From GCA-2701705 sp964342155 (GTDB taxonomy: Bacteria > Pseudomonadota > Gammaproteobacteria > GCA-002705445 > GCA-002716945), in NCBI GenBank assembly GCA_964342155.1, contig CAYFEQ010000005.1:1-64000 (forward strand): a stretch of 64,000 bases of DNA, written 5' to 3'. Position numbers and translations under genes: made by a program. Below are positions 54,685 through 63,702 of this stretch, in pieces (position 1 is the first letter of the stretch; each line of letters starts with the position of its first letter). Below the pieces are notes generated by a model. It was given only the letters and a program-made list of their open reading frames with translations. It searched no databases and had not been told where the DNA came from.

Positions 54685-55464
54685 ATGAATATTAATGATA
54701 TAAAAAATAATAATAAAACTATATTTAATGCTTGGTTGCATATTCCGTCGCCCTTTGGCGCTGAAATTATTGCTAAACAAGGTTGGGATAGCATTACGAT
54801 TGATATGCAGCATGGTTTGATCACACATAGTGATGCTTTAGCCATTTTACATGCGATTTCATCTACTAATACCATCCCTTTAATCAGAGTTCCGTCTAAT
54901 AATTCAACTGATATTACAAAATGTTTGGATATGGGAGCAAAAGGCATCATCACACCAATGATAGATAATGCATCGCAAGCCCAAGAGTTTGTAGATGCAT
55001 GCGTTTTCCCTCCAATAGGGAAAAGAAGTTTTGGGCCAATACGCGCTTATTACACAGAGGATAAAGACTATATCTTAAATTCACACAATAAAGTATTGAA
55101 AATTATACAAATTGAATCTAAATCAGCATATGAAAACTTGGATTCTATTTTATCAGTTGAGCACCTAGATGGGGTTTATATTGGGCCAAATGATCTAGCG
55201 CTAGGATTAGGCACAAATAGACAAATTGATACAAAAAACCCTCAAAGAGCAAATGAGTTTCAGATAACAGATGAAACGATGGATGCTATTGAACATATCC
55301 TTAAAAAAACCAAAGAATATGGCTTAATAGCGGGCATTCACAGTACTTCTGAACAGATTACGGCCCTTATGATAGAGAAGGGGTTTCAGATGGTTACAGC
55401 AACGTCTGATGAACGACTTTTAGCCTCTGGTTCACAAAACATGCTAAAAAACCTTAAAAAATAA
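54685..55464 (+). CDS. HpcH/HpaI-family class II aldolase
   Basis: A metal-dependent 2-keto acid aldolase of about 259 residues. WDSITIDMQHGL (substrate His region), MGAKGIITPMIDNA, GPIRAYY and the metal-binding Glu/Asp in IQIESKSAYEN and GVYIGPNDLALGLG are all present. Relatives split or form 2-keto-3-deoxy sugar acids to pyruvate and an aldehyde. The reading frame is open further upstream, but ATG 54685 is the sensible start: it follows the SDR stop by 4 nt and gives the standard length. Enzymes of this family do not belong to the normal Kdo pathway, so the substrate is open. Confidence 0.85.
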   Translation: MNINDIKNNNKTIFNAWLHIPSPFGAEIIAKQGWDSITIDMQHGLITHSDALAILHAISSTNTIPLIRVPSNNSTDITKCLDMGAKGIITPMIDNASQAQEFVDACVFPPIGKRSFGPIRAYYTEDKDYILNSHNKVLKIIQIESKSAYENLDSILSVEHLDGVYIGPNDLALGLGTNRQIDTKNPQRANEFQITDETMDAIEHILKKTKEYGLIAGIHSTSEQITALMIEKGFQMVTATSDERLLASGSQNMLKNLKK

Positions 55465-55488
55465 ATATCTAAACAATCTTGTTTTAAA

Positions 55489-56238
55489 ATGAAAAATATT
55501 CTCAAGAATTTTATACTAAGCTTACTTCACTCTGTCAGGTGGGTTATTAAGAAACTTTACATTCACATTATACCTACTGATATCGTAAGAACAAAAAAAC
55601 ATGGAATGAATTGTTATGACTTGTATCACAAGGAAGAGCTAAAAAAATGTTTTGAGCATTTTAAAAAACATTATCTTACGTCAGTCCATCTCACGGGAGA
55701 TGATCTTCTAAATTATGCAATTCATCATGCTATTAAAAATAATGATGGTCTTTATTTAGAATTTGGTGTTTGGAAAGGTAGAACTTTAAATATATTTTCT
55801 AAACATTTGAAAAATAATAAAATATTTGGTTTTGATACATTTGAAGGAATTAATGAAGATTGGGCTGGAACAGATAAAGCAAAAGGTTTTTATGGTGCAA
55901 ACAAAAAAATGCCAAAAGTTAATGATAATTGCATGCTTATAAAGGGATTGATACAGGATACTTTACCTAAATTTTTAACAGAAAACTCAGATACAAAAAT
56001 TGCTTTTGCGCATATGGATGTAAATACATATAAATCATCAAAATTTATCTTGAAACTGATAAAGTCGCATTTACATGAAAATGCCATTATACTTCTGAGA
56101 GGTTGCCATAATTATCCAGGTTGGTCAGTTGGTGAATATAAAGCATTTCAAGAAACTTTTAAACCAAAAGAATATAAGTTCTTGGCATTCTCTAAGGATG
56201 GCAGTCCAGCTGTAATCCAATTTCTAAAGCATTCTTAA
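55489..56238 (+). CDS. TylF-like SAM-dependent methyltransferase
   Basis: A 249-residue methyltransferase of the macrocin O-methyltransferase family, which methylates sugar hydroxyls. YLEFGVWKGRTLNIFS (near 88-103) is motif I, GFDTFEGINEDW (near 115-126) is specific to TylF-like proteins, and HMDVNTYKSSKF (near 175-186) holds the metal-binding Asp. In the final region the usual acidic metal site EYGxxxxPG reads LRGCHNYPG. The N-terminal ~25 residues are basic and hydrophobic, possibly membrane-associated. Confidence 0.82.
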   Translation: MKNILKNFILSLLHSVRWVIKKLYIHIIPTDIVRTKKHGMNCYDLYHKEELKKCFEHFKKHYLTSVHLTGDDLLNYAIHHAIKNNDGLYLEFGVWKGRTLNIFSKHLKNNKIFGFDTFEGINEDWAGTDKAKGFYGANKKMPKVNDNCMLIKGLIQDTLPKFLTENSDTKIAFAHMDVNTYKSSKFILKLIKSHLHENAIILLRGCHNYPGWSVGEYKAFQETFKPKEYKFLAFSKDGSPAVIQFLKHS

Positions 56239-56299
56239 TTATTTGGTTTTCCATTAGCTTTAATATAGAATCACAATTTACTCAATCAAATAAAGATAT

Positions 56300-57490
56300 A
56301 TGAAATATAAAATTCCTTTTGCTAAGATTGAAACTAGCCTTAAAGAATTTGAATATGTTGAGAATGTTCTCAAGTCTGGGTGGTTGACAACAGGTAGTGT
56401 AGCAAAAGAATTTGAGGATAACTTCTGCAAATTTACTGGAGCTAAACACGCTTTAGCAGTTAGTTCCTGTACAGCTGCTTTACATCTTGCATTGAATGCT
56501 ATATCAATAAAAAAAGGTGACAAGGTTATCGTGCCTTCATTAACTTTTACATCTTCAGCTGAAGTTATTACTTATTTTCAAGCTGATCCTATATTTGTCG
56601 ATATTGATTATGATACATGCTTAATAACTCCTGAAATCATACAGAAGGCAATTGATAAGCATGGTGATATTAAAGCAGTGATTACAGTTCATTTTGCAGG
56701 TCATCCAGCAATGATGACGAGTGATAATCAAAAGGGGATACTTGATATTTGTAAAGAAAATAACATAACCGTAATAGAAGATGCTGCTCACGCATTCCCA
56801 TCAAAACTAAATAACACATATGTCGGTAACTTTGGAAAGATTACATGTTTTAGTTTTTATGCAAATAAAACTATCACAACAGGAGAAGGAGGGATGATTG
56901 TCTGCGATGATGAAAAATTAATTGAAAAGATTAAAATTATGAGATTGCACGGAATAGATAAAGATCCATGGAAAAGGCAAAACTCAGTTGGGCCAAAATG
57001 GAAATATGATGTGGTTATACCAGGTTTCAAATATAATATGCCTGATATTAATGCAGCTATTGGCCTTGCTCAATTAGAAAAAGCAGAAAAAATGAGATTA
57101 GAGAGACAGAGATGTGCTGAATATTATGCTAAACATTTATCAGAAATTGAATGCATTGAAATACCAAAGTTAAAAGTTAGTTTTTCTGATCATTCATGGC
57201 ATTTATATTTAATAGTTGTTAATGATAAATCAAATGTCTCAAGAGATGAATTGATGGACCTATTAGAGACAGATGGCATATCTACATCTTTGCACTATAT
57301 ACCACTTCATCAAATGACTTACTATAAAGATACATATAATTTAGATAATCAGGATTTTCCAAATACAGAAAGATACTTCAAGGGCTGTTTGTCATTACCA
57401 ATATATCCATCACTAAAAAATGAAGAACTTGAATATATAGTTAAATCTATAAAAAACATTGTGTTACAAAATAATACAAACAAACCTTAA
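56300..57490 (+). CDS. DegT/DnrJ-type sugar aminotransferase (ArnB/PglE/PseC-like)
   Basis: A 396-residue PLP-dependent aminotransferase of 4-keto sugars. Asp161 in VIEDAAHAFPS and the PLP-binding Lys190 in FYANKTITTGEGG are intact, as are IPFAKIE at the start and SWHLYLI late on. It may aminate the WbpM product, giving a 4-amino-6-deoxy sugar. It is the last glycan gene of the long plus-strand unit. The 61-nt gap before it is the largest for many kb and contains TTGGTT and TATAGA boxes 15 nt apart, a weak promoter at best. Confidence 0.88.
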   Translation: MKYKIPFAKIETSLKEFEYVENVLKSGWLTTGSVAKEFEDNFCKFTGAKHALAVSSCTAALHLALNAISIKKGDKVIVPSLTFTSSAEVITYFQADPIFVDIDYDTCLITPEIIQKAIDKHGDIKAVITVHFAGHPAMMTSDNQKGILDICKENNITVIEDAAHAFPSKLNNTYVGNFGKITCFSFYANKTITTGEGGMIVCDDEKLIEKIKIMRLHGIDKDPWKRQNSVGPKWKYDVVIPGFKYNMPDINAAIGLAQLEKAEKMRLERQRCAEYYAKHLSEIECIEIPKLKVSFSDHSWHLYLIVVNDKSNVSRDELMDLLETDGISTSLHYIPLHQMTYYKDTYNLDNQDFPNTERYFKGCLSLPIYPSLKNEELEYIVKSIKNIVLQNNTNKP

Positions 57491-57511
57491 ATTAATTAAT
57501 TACTAATTTAA

Positions 57512-58201
57512 ATGGATATTAATAATTCATTTTACGAAGCATCTAATCTAATTATTTCACTAGATTCAAGTTTAATTGAAATAATATCTTTATCATTATT
57601 TGTTTCATTATCAGCAGTTATTATTGCATGTATAATTTCATTTCCAATCGGAAGCTTTCTTGCTATGAAAAAATTTTATGGAAGAGAGATTATTATTATA
57701 ATAGTAAATGCTTTTATGGGTTTACCGCCTGTTGTAGTAGGTTTATTTTTATATCTTATATTCTCATCTGCAGGCATATTTGGTTATTATCAATTGTTAT
57801 ACTCCCCAACAATTATGATTATTGCTCAGATTATTATAGTAACGCCAATTATTATTGGATTAACAAAACAAATTATTGAGGATTTATTTTTTGAATATAG
57901 CGATCTACTACTATCTCTTAAGGCAACGATGATACAAAAAATTCAAACCTTAATCTGGGATGCGAGATTTTCTTTACTTACAGTGGCTTTAGCTGGACTC
58001 GGTAGAGCATTAGCAGAAGTAGGGGCGGTAATTATTGTAGGTGGTAACATTGCTCATGTCTCAAGAGTAATGACCACTACAATTGCTATGGAGACTTCAA
58101 AAGGTGATTTATCTCTTGCGTTAGGATTAGGAATCATTTTAATTTCTATATCCATTTTAATCAATGGAACATTATATTTACTTAGAAAGTTTCAGTACTG
58201 A
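57512..58201 (+). CDS. tupB: tungstate ABC transporter permease (TupB)
   Basis: A 229-residue inner-membrane permease with about six helices. The EAA-like cytoplasmic loop ALAGLGRALAEVGAVIIVGGN (split around 165-185) is typical of molybdate/tungstate permeases, and the FMGLPPVVVGLFLY stretch of TupB. It shares its final base with tupC. Order tupB-tupC-tupA, with a TupA-type binding protein last, supports tungstate rather than molybdate. Confidence 0.85.
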   Translation: MDINNSFYEASNLIISLDSSLIEIISLSLFVSLSAVIIACIISFPIGSFLAMKKFYGREIIIIIVNAFMGLPPVVVGLFLYLIFSSAGIFGYYQLLYSPTIMIIAQIIIVTPIIIGLTKQIIEDLFFEYSDLLLSLKATMIQKIQTLIWDARFSLLTVALAGLGRALAEVGAVIIVGGNIAHVSRVMTTTIAMETSKGDLSLALGLGIILISISILINGTLYLLRKFQY

Positions 58202-58905
58202 TGCCTAAATACAATATACTTCCTATAAAACTCGATAACGTATGTCTGTCTTTTGGAACACATAAGTTTTTTAATAATTTGTCATTAGAAATTATAAATG
58301 AAGGGATTTCAATTATAATGGGTCCAAATGGTTCTGGTAAAACACTGGTTTTAAAACTGATGTCTGGGCTTCTTAATCCTGACAATGGAATCATAACTCA
58401 TGCAAATAAACCTGCATCAACGAATCTGCCATGTGGATTTGTTTTCCAAAAACCAATTCTTTTAAGAAGAACTGTTAAAGAAAACTTAAGTCATTCTTTA
58501 TCTATAATAGGAATACAAAGTAAATTTCATGATAATTATATAGAGGAAATTTTACCTAATGGTAAATGGAAGCTATTTTTAAATCGTAATGCAAAAAAGT
58601 TATCCGTTGGAGAACAACAAGTCTTATCTTTATTAAGGGCATTAATCATAAAGCCTAAAGTTTTGTTTTTAGATGAACCAAGTAGCAGTTTGGATCCTAC
58701 AGGTACTTTAATTATTGAAAACCTTATTAATCAAGTAACAAAACAAAAAGTAAAAATCATTATGACTACACATGATATTATTCAAGCTAAAAGATTGGCT
58801 AATGAAATCTTATATTTTGATAACGGTAGATTATTAGAACAAGGGTCTTCAAATGAGATTCTTAATAATCCAAAAAGTCTGACTTCAACTTATTATTTTC
58901 AATGA
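58201..58905 (+). CDS. tupC: tungstate ABC transporter ATPase (TupC)
   Basis: A 234-residue ABC ATPase: Walker A GPNGSGKT (about 40-47), signature LSVGEQQ (about 137-143), Walker B VLFLDEPSSSLD (about 156-167) and the switch His in TTHD. It couples ATP hydrolysis to the TupB permease. It overlaps tupA by 4 nt. Confidence 0.87.
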   Translation: MPKYNILPIKLDNVCLSFGTHKFFNNLSLEIINEGISIIMGPNGSGKTLVLKLMSGLLNPDNGIITHANKPASTNLPCGFVFQKPILLRRTVKENLSHSLSIIGIQSKFHDNYIEEILPNGKWKLFLNRNAKKLSVGEQQVLSLLRALIIKPKVLFLDEPSSSLDPTGTLIIENLINQVTKQKVKIIMTTHDIIQAKRLANEILYFDNGRLLEQGSSNEILNNPKSLTSTYYFQ

Positions 58906-59723
58906 CTGTTATTAAAACAATATTTAATTATGTGATATTATTAGTCTTAGTTTTTAATCATAAAACAACTTTTGCGTCTGATAATTTTTTACTTCTACAA
59001 ACTACCACTTCATTAAGAGATTCTGGCTTCCTTGAATATATAATTCCTAAATTTAATGAATTTAATCAAATAGAGATAAGATATGTAGCTGCTGGAACCG
59101 GTAAGGCAATTACTAATGCCAAAAATTGCGATGCTGACTTACTAATAGTACATTCAAAAATAGATGAAATTGCATTTATTAAAAATAATTTTGGTAAAAC
59201 TCGACGAGTACTTATGTACAATAAATTTGTTTTAGTTACTCCTAAGTCTAATCCAGCAAATATTTCTTCAAATGATGATATTGTTTCTGCATTTAAAAAA
59301 ATTGCTAATACTAAATCTAAATTCTTAACACGATCAGATAATAGCGGAACCTACAAAGCTGAAACAAAAATTTGGAATATAGCAGAAATAAATCCTATCC
59401 TTAATAGTGGGGATTGGTACCTTGAATCAGGCCTAGGAATGGGGGCAACTCTCAATATTGCAATAAACCTCGATGCATATGTGTTATCAGATAATGCCAC
59501 TTGGTTGCAATTTAAGAATAAATATAATCATCATATAATTCCGATTCAAGATACTCATTTACTCAATATCTATAGTATTGTTACGATTAATCAAAAAAAA
59601 TGTCCTAACACTAAGCGGAAGCTTGTGAATATCTTTAGTTCCTGGCTTCTATCTGATCAAGGTAAAGATGCTATCAATTCATTTACAGTTGATAATCAGC
59701 AGCTTTTCTATACATTTCAATAA
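58902..59723 (+). CDS. tupA: tungstate-binding periplasmic protein (TupA)
   Basis: A 273-residue periplasmic binding protein with a type I signal peptide, cleaved probably after TFA (about residue 25). The mature start LLLQTTTSLRDSGF and the later TRSDNSGTYKAE match the oxyanion-binding TTTS and R-x-D-x-SGT motifs of TupA. TupA binds tungstate far more tightly than molybdate. The presence of this high-affinity system implies a tungsten-dependent enzyme elsewhere in the genome. Confidence 0.86.
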   Translation: MTVIKTIFNYVILLVLVFNHKTTFASDNFLLLQTTTSLRDSGFLEYIIPKFNEFNQIEIRYVAAGTGKAITNAKNCDADLLIVHSKIDEIAFIKNNFGKTRRVLMYNKFVLVTPKSNPANISSNDDIVSAFKKIANTKSKFLTRSDNSGTYKAETKIWNIAEINPILNSGDWYLESGLGMGATLNIAINLDAYVLSDNATWLQFKNKYNHHIIPIQDTHLLNIYSIVTINQKKCPNTKRKLVNIFSSWLLSDQGKDAINSFTVDNQQLFYTFQ

Positions 59724-59800
59724 TTTGATATTATAATTAGACATAATATATATTATGCGAATATAGATGTATATTTCATCACTACTACCTATTCTAATAA
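59724..59800 (+). promoter_or_regulatory. intergenic gap with weak promoter and palindrome
   Basis: A 77-nt AT-rich gap before the DCC gene. It contains TTGATA (59725-59730) and TATATA (59747-59752) 16 nt apart, a possible promoter, and a perfect 16-bp palindrome CATAATATATATTATG (59742-59757). Both could be chance in such AT-rich DNA. No terminator with a GC stem and T-run is visible after tupA. Confidence 0.25.
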
Positions 59801-60157
59801 ATGATTAAAGTACTATTTAATAATAAATGCCCAATATGCTCTAGAGAAATTAATCATTATAAAAGATTAGATCAAAGTAATATTAATTGGATAGATATCA
59901 ATAATATAGAAGATTCATCTAAAATTTTTGGTAAGACAAATAGAGAGCTCTTACGAAGACTACATGTAATATATGATGCGCAAGTTTATCAGGGTATAGA
60001 TGCATTTATTATTATTTGGAAAAATATCCCTAAATATAGATTCTTATCAAAAATCATATCATCCCCTATCATTTATCAGATTTCATATATATTGTATGAA
60101 ATGCTCGCTTTAATTCTATTTTATATAAATTTCAATCAGTTAAAGGACAATTCTTAA
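59801..60157 (+). CDS. thiol-disulfide oxidoreductase DCC family (DUF393) protein
   Basis: A 118-residue small protein with a thioredoxin-like fold. The N-terminal KVLFNNKCPICSREI (3-17) carries a CxxC pair at Cys11/Cys14, followed by WIDINN, and a hydrophobic C-terminal helix near 85-105. Family members usually begin YDGxCPxC; here NNKCPIC. Function in the family is not established. It ends one base from the convergent deacetylase gene, leaving no room for a separate terminator. Confidence 0.8.
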   Translation: MIKVLFNNKCPICSREINHYKRLDQSNINWIDINNIEDSSKIFGKTNRELLRRLHVIYDAQVYQGIDAFIIIWKNIPKYRFLSKIISSPIIYQISYILYEMLALILFYINFNQLKDNS

Positions 60158-60158
60158 T

Positions 60159-61025
60159 TTATTTTCTATAATCTAGGTGACTTTTCATAGTTCCCATATT
60201 TGGAAAAATTTTAAGTATCTCAGAGAGCTTATATAAAAGATTCTTATTCCCAATGGTCAACCATTGGTTTTGCCTAATTTGCCAGTAAAATCTACGAAAT
60301 ATAGAGATTTCTTTGAGATCTGAACTTTTAACCCAGAATTCATTATCGCTAAGGAATTCATATGGGTGTAAGTAGATTAAAGGTAAAAAACCTGCATCTA
60401 TAGCCTTATTTATAAGTTTTTTAATTATATTTAAAGGCAGCACCTTTAAATAAGTGCCTCCAATTACTCTTGCCTTAAACCCCGGCAATACTCTATAACT
60501 ATAGATAGGAAACTCTATGAGTTTTTTGTCACCAAAAGTTTTAATATCTGTGGTGTTTTCTGGTTGAGATCTTTCTTCACATACATAACTAGAATCATAA
60601 ACAAATCTCTTTGCTAATTCTTCATATGCCCAATCATCTTGTGGCAGAATAGAAAAGCTTGGAGCTCTAAAGCCATATACTTTTTTTCCTGAAGACTTGC
60701 TGATTACCTCTATTGCTTTATCCAAAGATCTAGCAAAAGAGTCTCTTCCAAGTTTATGAACGTTATCATGATAATAGCTATGACACCCTATTTCGTGTCC
60801 GTTATTTGATAACTCTTTAATAATTTCTCCGTGGTCACGGGCAACTTGTCCCGTTGTAAAAAAAGTAACTTCATTTGAACCTGGAGAGTTTTTTATTGTT
60901 TCCATTATACGTTGAATAGAAAACATCAGAGCGTTCTTACGAGTCTGTGGTTTTTTTATTCCTAAAGCACGTTGTAGATCATGAGAGAAATCTTCAAAAT
61001 CTATGGATAGATAACACCCTTTCAT
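60159..61025 (-). CDS. polysaccharide deacetylase with DUF3473-type C-terminus
   Basis: A 288-residue carbohydrate esterase 4 enzyme of the subfamily found in exopolysaccharide (PEP-CTERM-type) loci. YLSIDFEDF holds the catalytic Asp, GCHSYYHDNVH the metal His82 and His86, and FRAPSFSI (about 129-136) the conserved Arg. The C-terminal part (LIYLHPYEF, then FRRFYWQIRQ) is DUF3473-like. No signal peptide is seen. It lies 2 nt after the carbamoyltransferase stop and is last in the minus-strand unit. Confidence 0.88.
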   Translation of the reverse strand: MKGCYLSIDFEDFSHDLQRALGIKKPQTRKNALMFSIQRIMETIKNSPGSNEVTFFTTGQVARDHGEIIKELSNNGHEIGCHSYYHDNVHKLGRDSFARSLDKAIEVISKSSGKKVYGFRAPSFSILPQDDWAYEELAKRFVYDSSYVCEERSQPENTTDIKTFGDKKLIEFPIYSYRVLPGFKARVIGGTYLKVLPLNIIKKLINKAIDAGFLPLIYLHPYEFLSDNEFWVKSSDLKEISIFRRFYWQIRQNQWLTIGNKNLLYKLSEILKIFPNMGTMKSHLDYRK

Positions 61026-61027
61026 AA

Positions 61028-62812
61028 CTACTTACCCTCCGCTTCTTTTCTCCATTTTATATCACAGATATAAGAACCAATAGCTAGAAATTCAACTGAA
61101 CTTCTAAGAAAACAGTCGATAGCTTGTGTAGGGTTTTCTACTATAGGTTCTTGTATATTAAAAGAAGTATTCAAAACAACTCCTACGCCAGTTTTCTTTT
61201 CAAATGCATCGATTAACTTCCAATATAATAGATTATCTTTTTTATCTACTGTATGAACTCTTGCAGTACCATCTGTGTGTGTCACGGCAGGAATAATATT
61301 TTTCTTATCCTCTCTAACATTAGCGACAATATTCATGTAAGGTGATTCTTGATTTATTTCAAAAAAATCATTAGCAACTTCAATTTTACATGATGGAGCA
61401 AAAGGTCTAAACAATTCTCTCTTTTTAATTTTTTTATTTAAGATATCACGAATTGAATCATTTCTAGGGTCAGCAATAAATGATCTGTTGCCTAAAGCTC
61501 GAGGTCCAAATTCTGAAGCACCTTGGAACCAAGCTATTACTTCACTACGTGAAAGAGCTGAAGAAAGCATTTCCAATAATTCTTTCTCATTAAATTTTGT
61601 TGGTACAACCAAGCCTCTATTTTCAAAAGCTGATTTTATTTCATCATCGTTATAGGTTCTTCCAAGGTATGGTGAGTCCATTTTTAAATGGTGATTGCTT
61701 CTCTTATCAAGTTTCATATATTTTTTTTCTGCTAAGAATGCAGCTCCTACTGCACATCCAGCATCATGAGGTGCGGGAGGAATCAAAATATTTTTAAATA
61801 ATTTATTCTTAATAATCTTTCCATTTGCTGTTACATTTAAACCACAACCACCAGCAATACAAAGGTTTTCAAAATTTGGTTCCTGTTTTTTTGTCCAAGC
61901 TAACATATGAAAAAGAATTTCTTCAAATACTAATTGAACACTTGATGCTATATTGTGATGATGTTCAGTAAATTCCTCATTTGGTTTTCGCGGTTTTCCA
62001 AGCTTACTTTCTAATTCAAAAGAAAAGGTGCCATGTAATGCAGCATGATAATTTAAAATTTTGGTATTTAATATGTATTCACCATCTGGCTTTTTTTGGA
62101 GAATCTTACTTAAAATATACTCCTTGAATACAGGCTTTCCATAAGGCGCCAAACCCATCATTTTATATTCTCCTTCTAACATTCTGAAACCCAAAAAGCC
62201 TGTAAAAGAACTATAGAAATGGCCTAATGAATTTGGCCAGAGAATTGTTTTTAATCTCTTCTGAACGTCTCCATTAACTGAATATATTACAGTTGAATCT
62301 GACTCCCCTCCTCCGTCATATGTAAGGCAAATAGTCTGTTTATAATTTGCTAGATACAAAATGCTAGCCGCATGACAATCATGATGATCATAATATTTTA
62401 TAGTTGCTGAAAAATTACCATATTCTTTTTTCAAGATTGATTTAATTCTAAATAAGTCTATCCATGATCCTCTCAATTCAGGATAATCATCATTTTTATT
62501 TTTTTTCCCACTTATAATTTCCATTACTCGTTTGGCACGAAATTTTATATTTTTTGGATCTAAAATTGCTCCTTTCAAGACAGCAATACTACGATTCATA
62601 AATCTCCACGGTTGCCAGTAAACTGCAATCTCATCTAAATCAGAAAAATTCATATCTGCAGAATTCAAACATGTTTTTATAGCATGAAATGGGAAGCCAC
62701 CATCATTTTTCATTCTAGTTAACCTTTCTTCTTCTATAGCAGCAATAACTTTACCATCAACAGTAATTGCAGCTGCACTGTTACCCATAGTAGATAAACC
62801 TAGAATTTTCAT
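61028..62812 (-). CDS. NodU/CmcH-family carbamoyltransferase
   Basis: Transfers a carbamoyl group from carbamoyl phosphate to a sugar hydroxyl, with ATP. The 594 residues comprise the N-terminal TsaD-like domain (MKILGLSTMGNSAAAI; YYDHHDCHAASIL with the metal-binding His cluster at 143-147; GGCGLNVTANGK) and the C-terminal carbamoyltransferase domain (ASEFGPRALGNRSFIADPR; HTDGTARVHTV). A GGAG ribosome binding site lies upstream and the gene overlaps its 5' neighbour by 4 nt. It probably carbamoylates a surface or secreted glycan. Confidence 0.92.
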   Translation of the reverse strand: MKILGLSTMGNSAAAITVDGKVIAAIEEERLTRMKNDGGFPFHAIKTCLNSADMNFSDLDEIAVYWQPWRFMNRSIAVLKGAILDPKNIKFRAKRVMEIISGKKNKNDDYPELRGSWIDLFRIKSILKKEYGNFSATIKYYDHHDCHAASILYLANYKQTICLTYDGGGESDSTVIYSVNGDVQKRLKTILWPNSLGHFYSSFTGFLGFRMLEGEYKMMGLAPYGKPVFKEYILSKILQKKPDGEYILNTKILNYHAALHGTFSFELESKLGKPRKPNEEFTEHHHNIASSVQLVFEEILFHMLAWTKKQEPNFENLCIAGGCGLNVTANGKIIKNKLFKNILIPPAPHDAGCAVGAAFLAEKKYMKLDKRSNHHLKMDSPYLGRTYNDDEIKSAFENRGLVVPTKFNEKELLEMLSSALSRSEVIAWFQGASEFGPRALGNRSFIADPRNDSIRDILNKKIKKRELFRPFAPSCKIEVANDFFEINQESPYMNIVANVREDKKNIIPAVTHTDGTARVHTVDKKDNLLYWKLIDAFEKKTGVGVVLNTSFNIQEPIVENPTQAIDCFLRSSVEFLAIGSYICDIKWRKEAEGK

Positions 62813-63702
62813 CCGATCAATTTCTCCTTTTTTAGATATTCAATTGATGTTTGGCTTCCACAATCATACCAGTTTGAATGATGTTTTGTAACAACCACTT
62901 CTGAGAATTTTTTTTCTATGTATATTTTATCAAAAGGATCGTTGGTAACAATAGAGTCGAATGCGACATGCTTTAATATAATGGAATTATTAATCTTTTT
63001 AAAATTATCTACTGTAATAGAAATAGGTTCATAAATATTAAAAAAATTATCTTTAAAAATAGAATTATGTTTTTTATTATTGAACATAAAAATTCCAGTA
63101 TTCCATAAAAAATTTTTATCATTATAAATTTTTTTGGCTAATGAACTATTAGGTTTTTCCCTAAAACTTTTAATTGTATATAGATTTTGAATACCTAATA
63201 TTTCTTCCTTTATTTCAATATACCCATATTCAGATGAGCAGTATTTTGGGTATACACCTATCAAAAGTATTTTATTTTCCATTTGTTTCATCATAAGATT
63301 TAATATTTCTTTATTGAGATTAAAATTTTTCATTAAATGATCTGTGGGTGCAACAATAATCCATCTTTCACCATATAGTTTTTCAGAAATATATGAGCCA
63401 AGCATACAACTGACAGCTGTATTTTTTGCACTTGGTTCACAGACTATGTTTTTTAAAGGCACACCTATTTCCCTGGATTGATTTTTTACATATAATTTAT
63501 ATTTTTCATTGGTGATTATAATTGGATGATCAAAATCATCACTGTTTGAGAATCTTAACAGTGCCTGTTGAAATAATGTTTTTTTACCAAAAAAGTTAGA
63601 AAATTGTTTAGGTAGACCGTCAGAAATATATTTGTTTACTCTAGAGCCCTCTCCTCCAGCTAGAAGTATTGGCAAAATTAAATTCGATTTTTTTTTATTC
63701 AA
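62809..63702 (-). CDS. mannose-1-phosphate guanylyltransferase-like protein
   Basis: A 297-residue nucleotidyltransferase: LLAGGEGSRV near 14-23 followed by LPKQFSNFFG, the PKQF motif of GDP-mannose pyrophosphorylases; later IVAPTDHLM and YGYIEI, WNTGIFMF and NWYDCGS are also as in ManC. It contains only the nucleotidyltransferase domain, not the phosphomannose isomerase half. The Leu-Trp-Pro-Leu-Ser-Arg stretch of ManC is replaced (VNKYISD). It starts at a TTG that overlaps the upstream gene's stop. Confidence 0.82.
   Translation of the reverse strand: MNKKKSNLILPILLAGGEGSRVNKYISDGLPKQFSNFFGKKTLFQQALLRFSNSDDFDHPIIITNEKYKLYVKNQSREIGVPLKNIVCEPSAKNTAVSCMLGSYISEKLYGERWIIVAPTDHLMKNFNLNKEILNLMMKQMENKILLIGVYPKYCSSEYGYIEIKEEILGIQNLYTIKSFREKPNSSLAKKIYNDKNFLWNTGIFMFNNKKHNSIFKDNFFNIYEPISITVDNFKKINNSIILKHVAFDSIVTNDPFDKIYIEKKFSEVVVTKHHSNWYDCGSQTSIEYLKKEKLIG

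Noticed and set aside
59742..59757. Perfect 16-bp palindrome CATAATATATATTATG
   Set aside because: Composed almost only of A and T in an AT-rich gap, with no second copy noticed; too likely by chance to call an operator or terminator.
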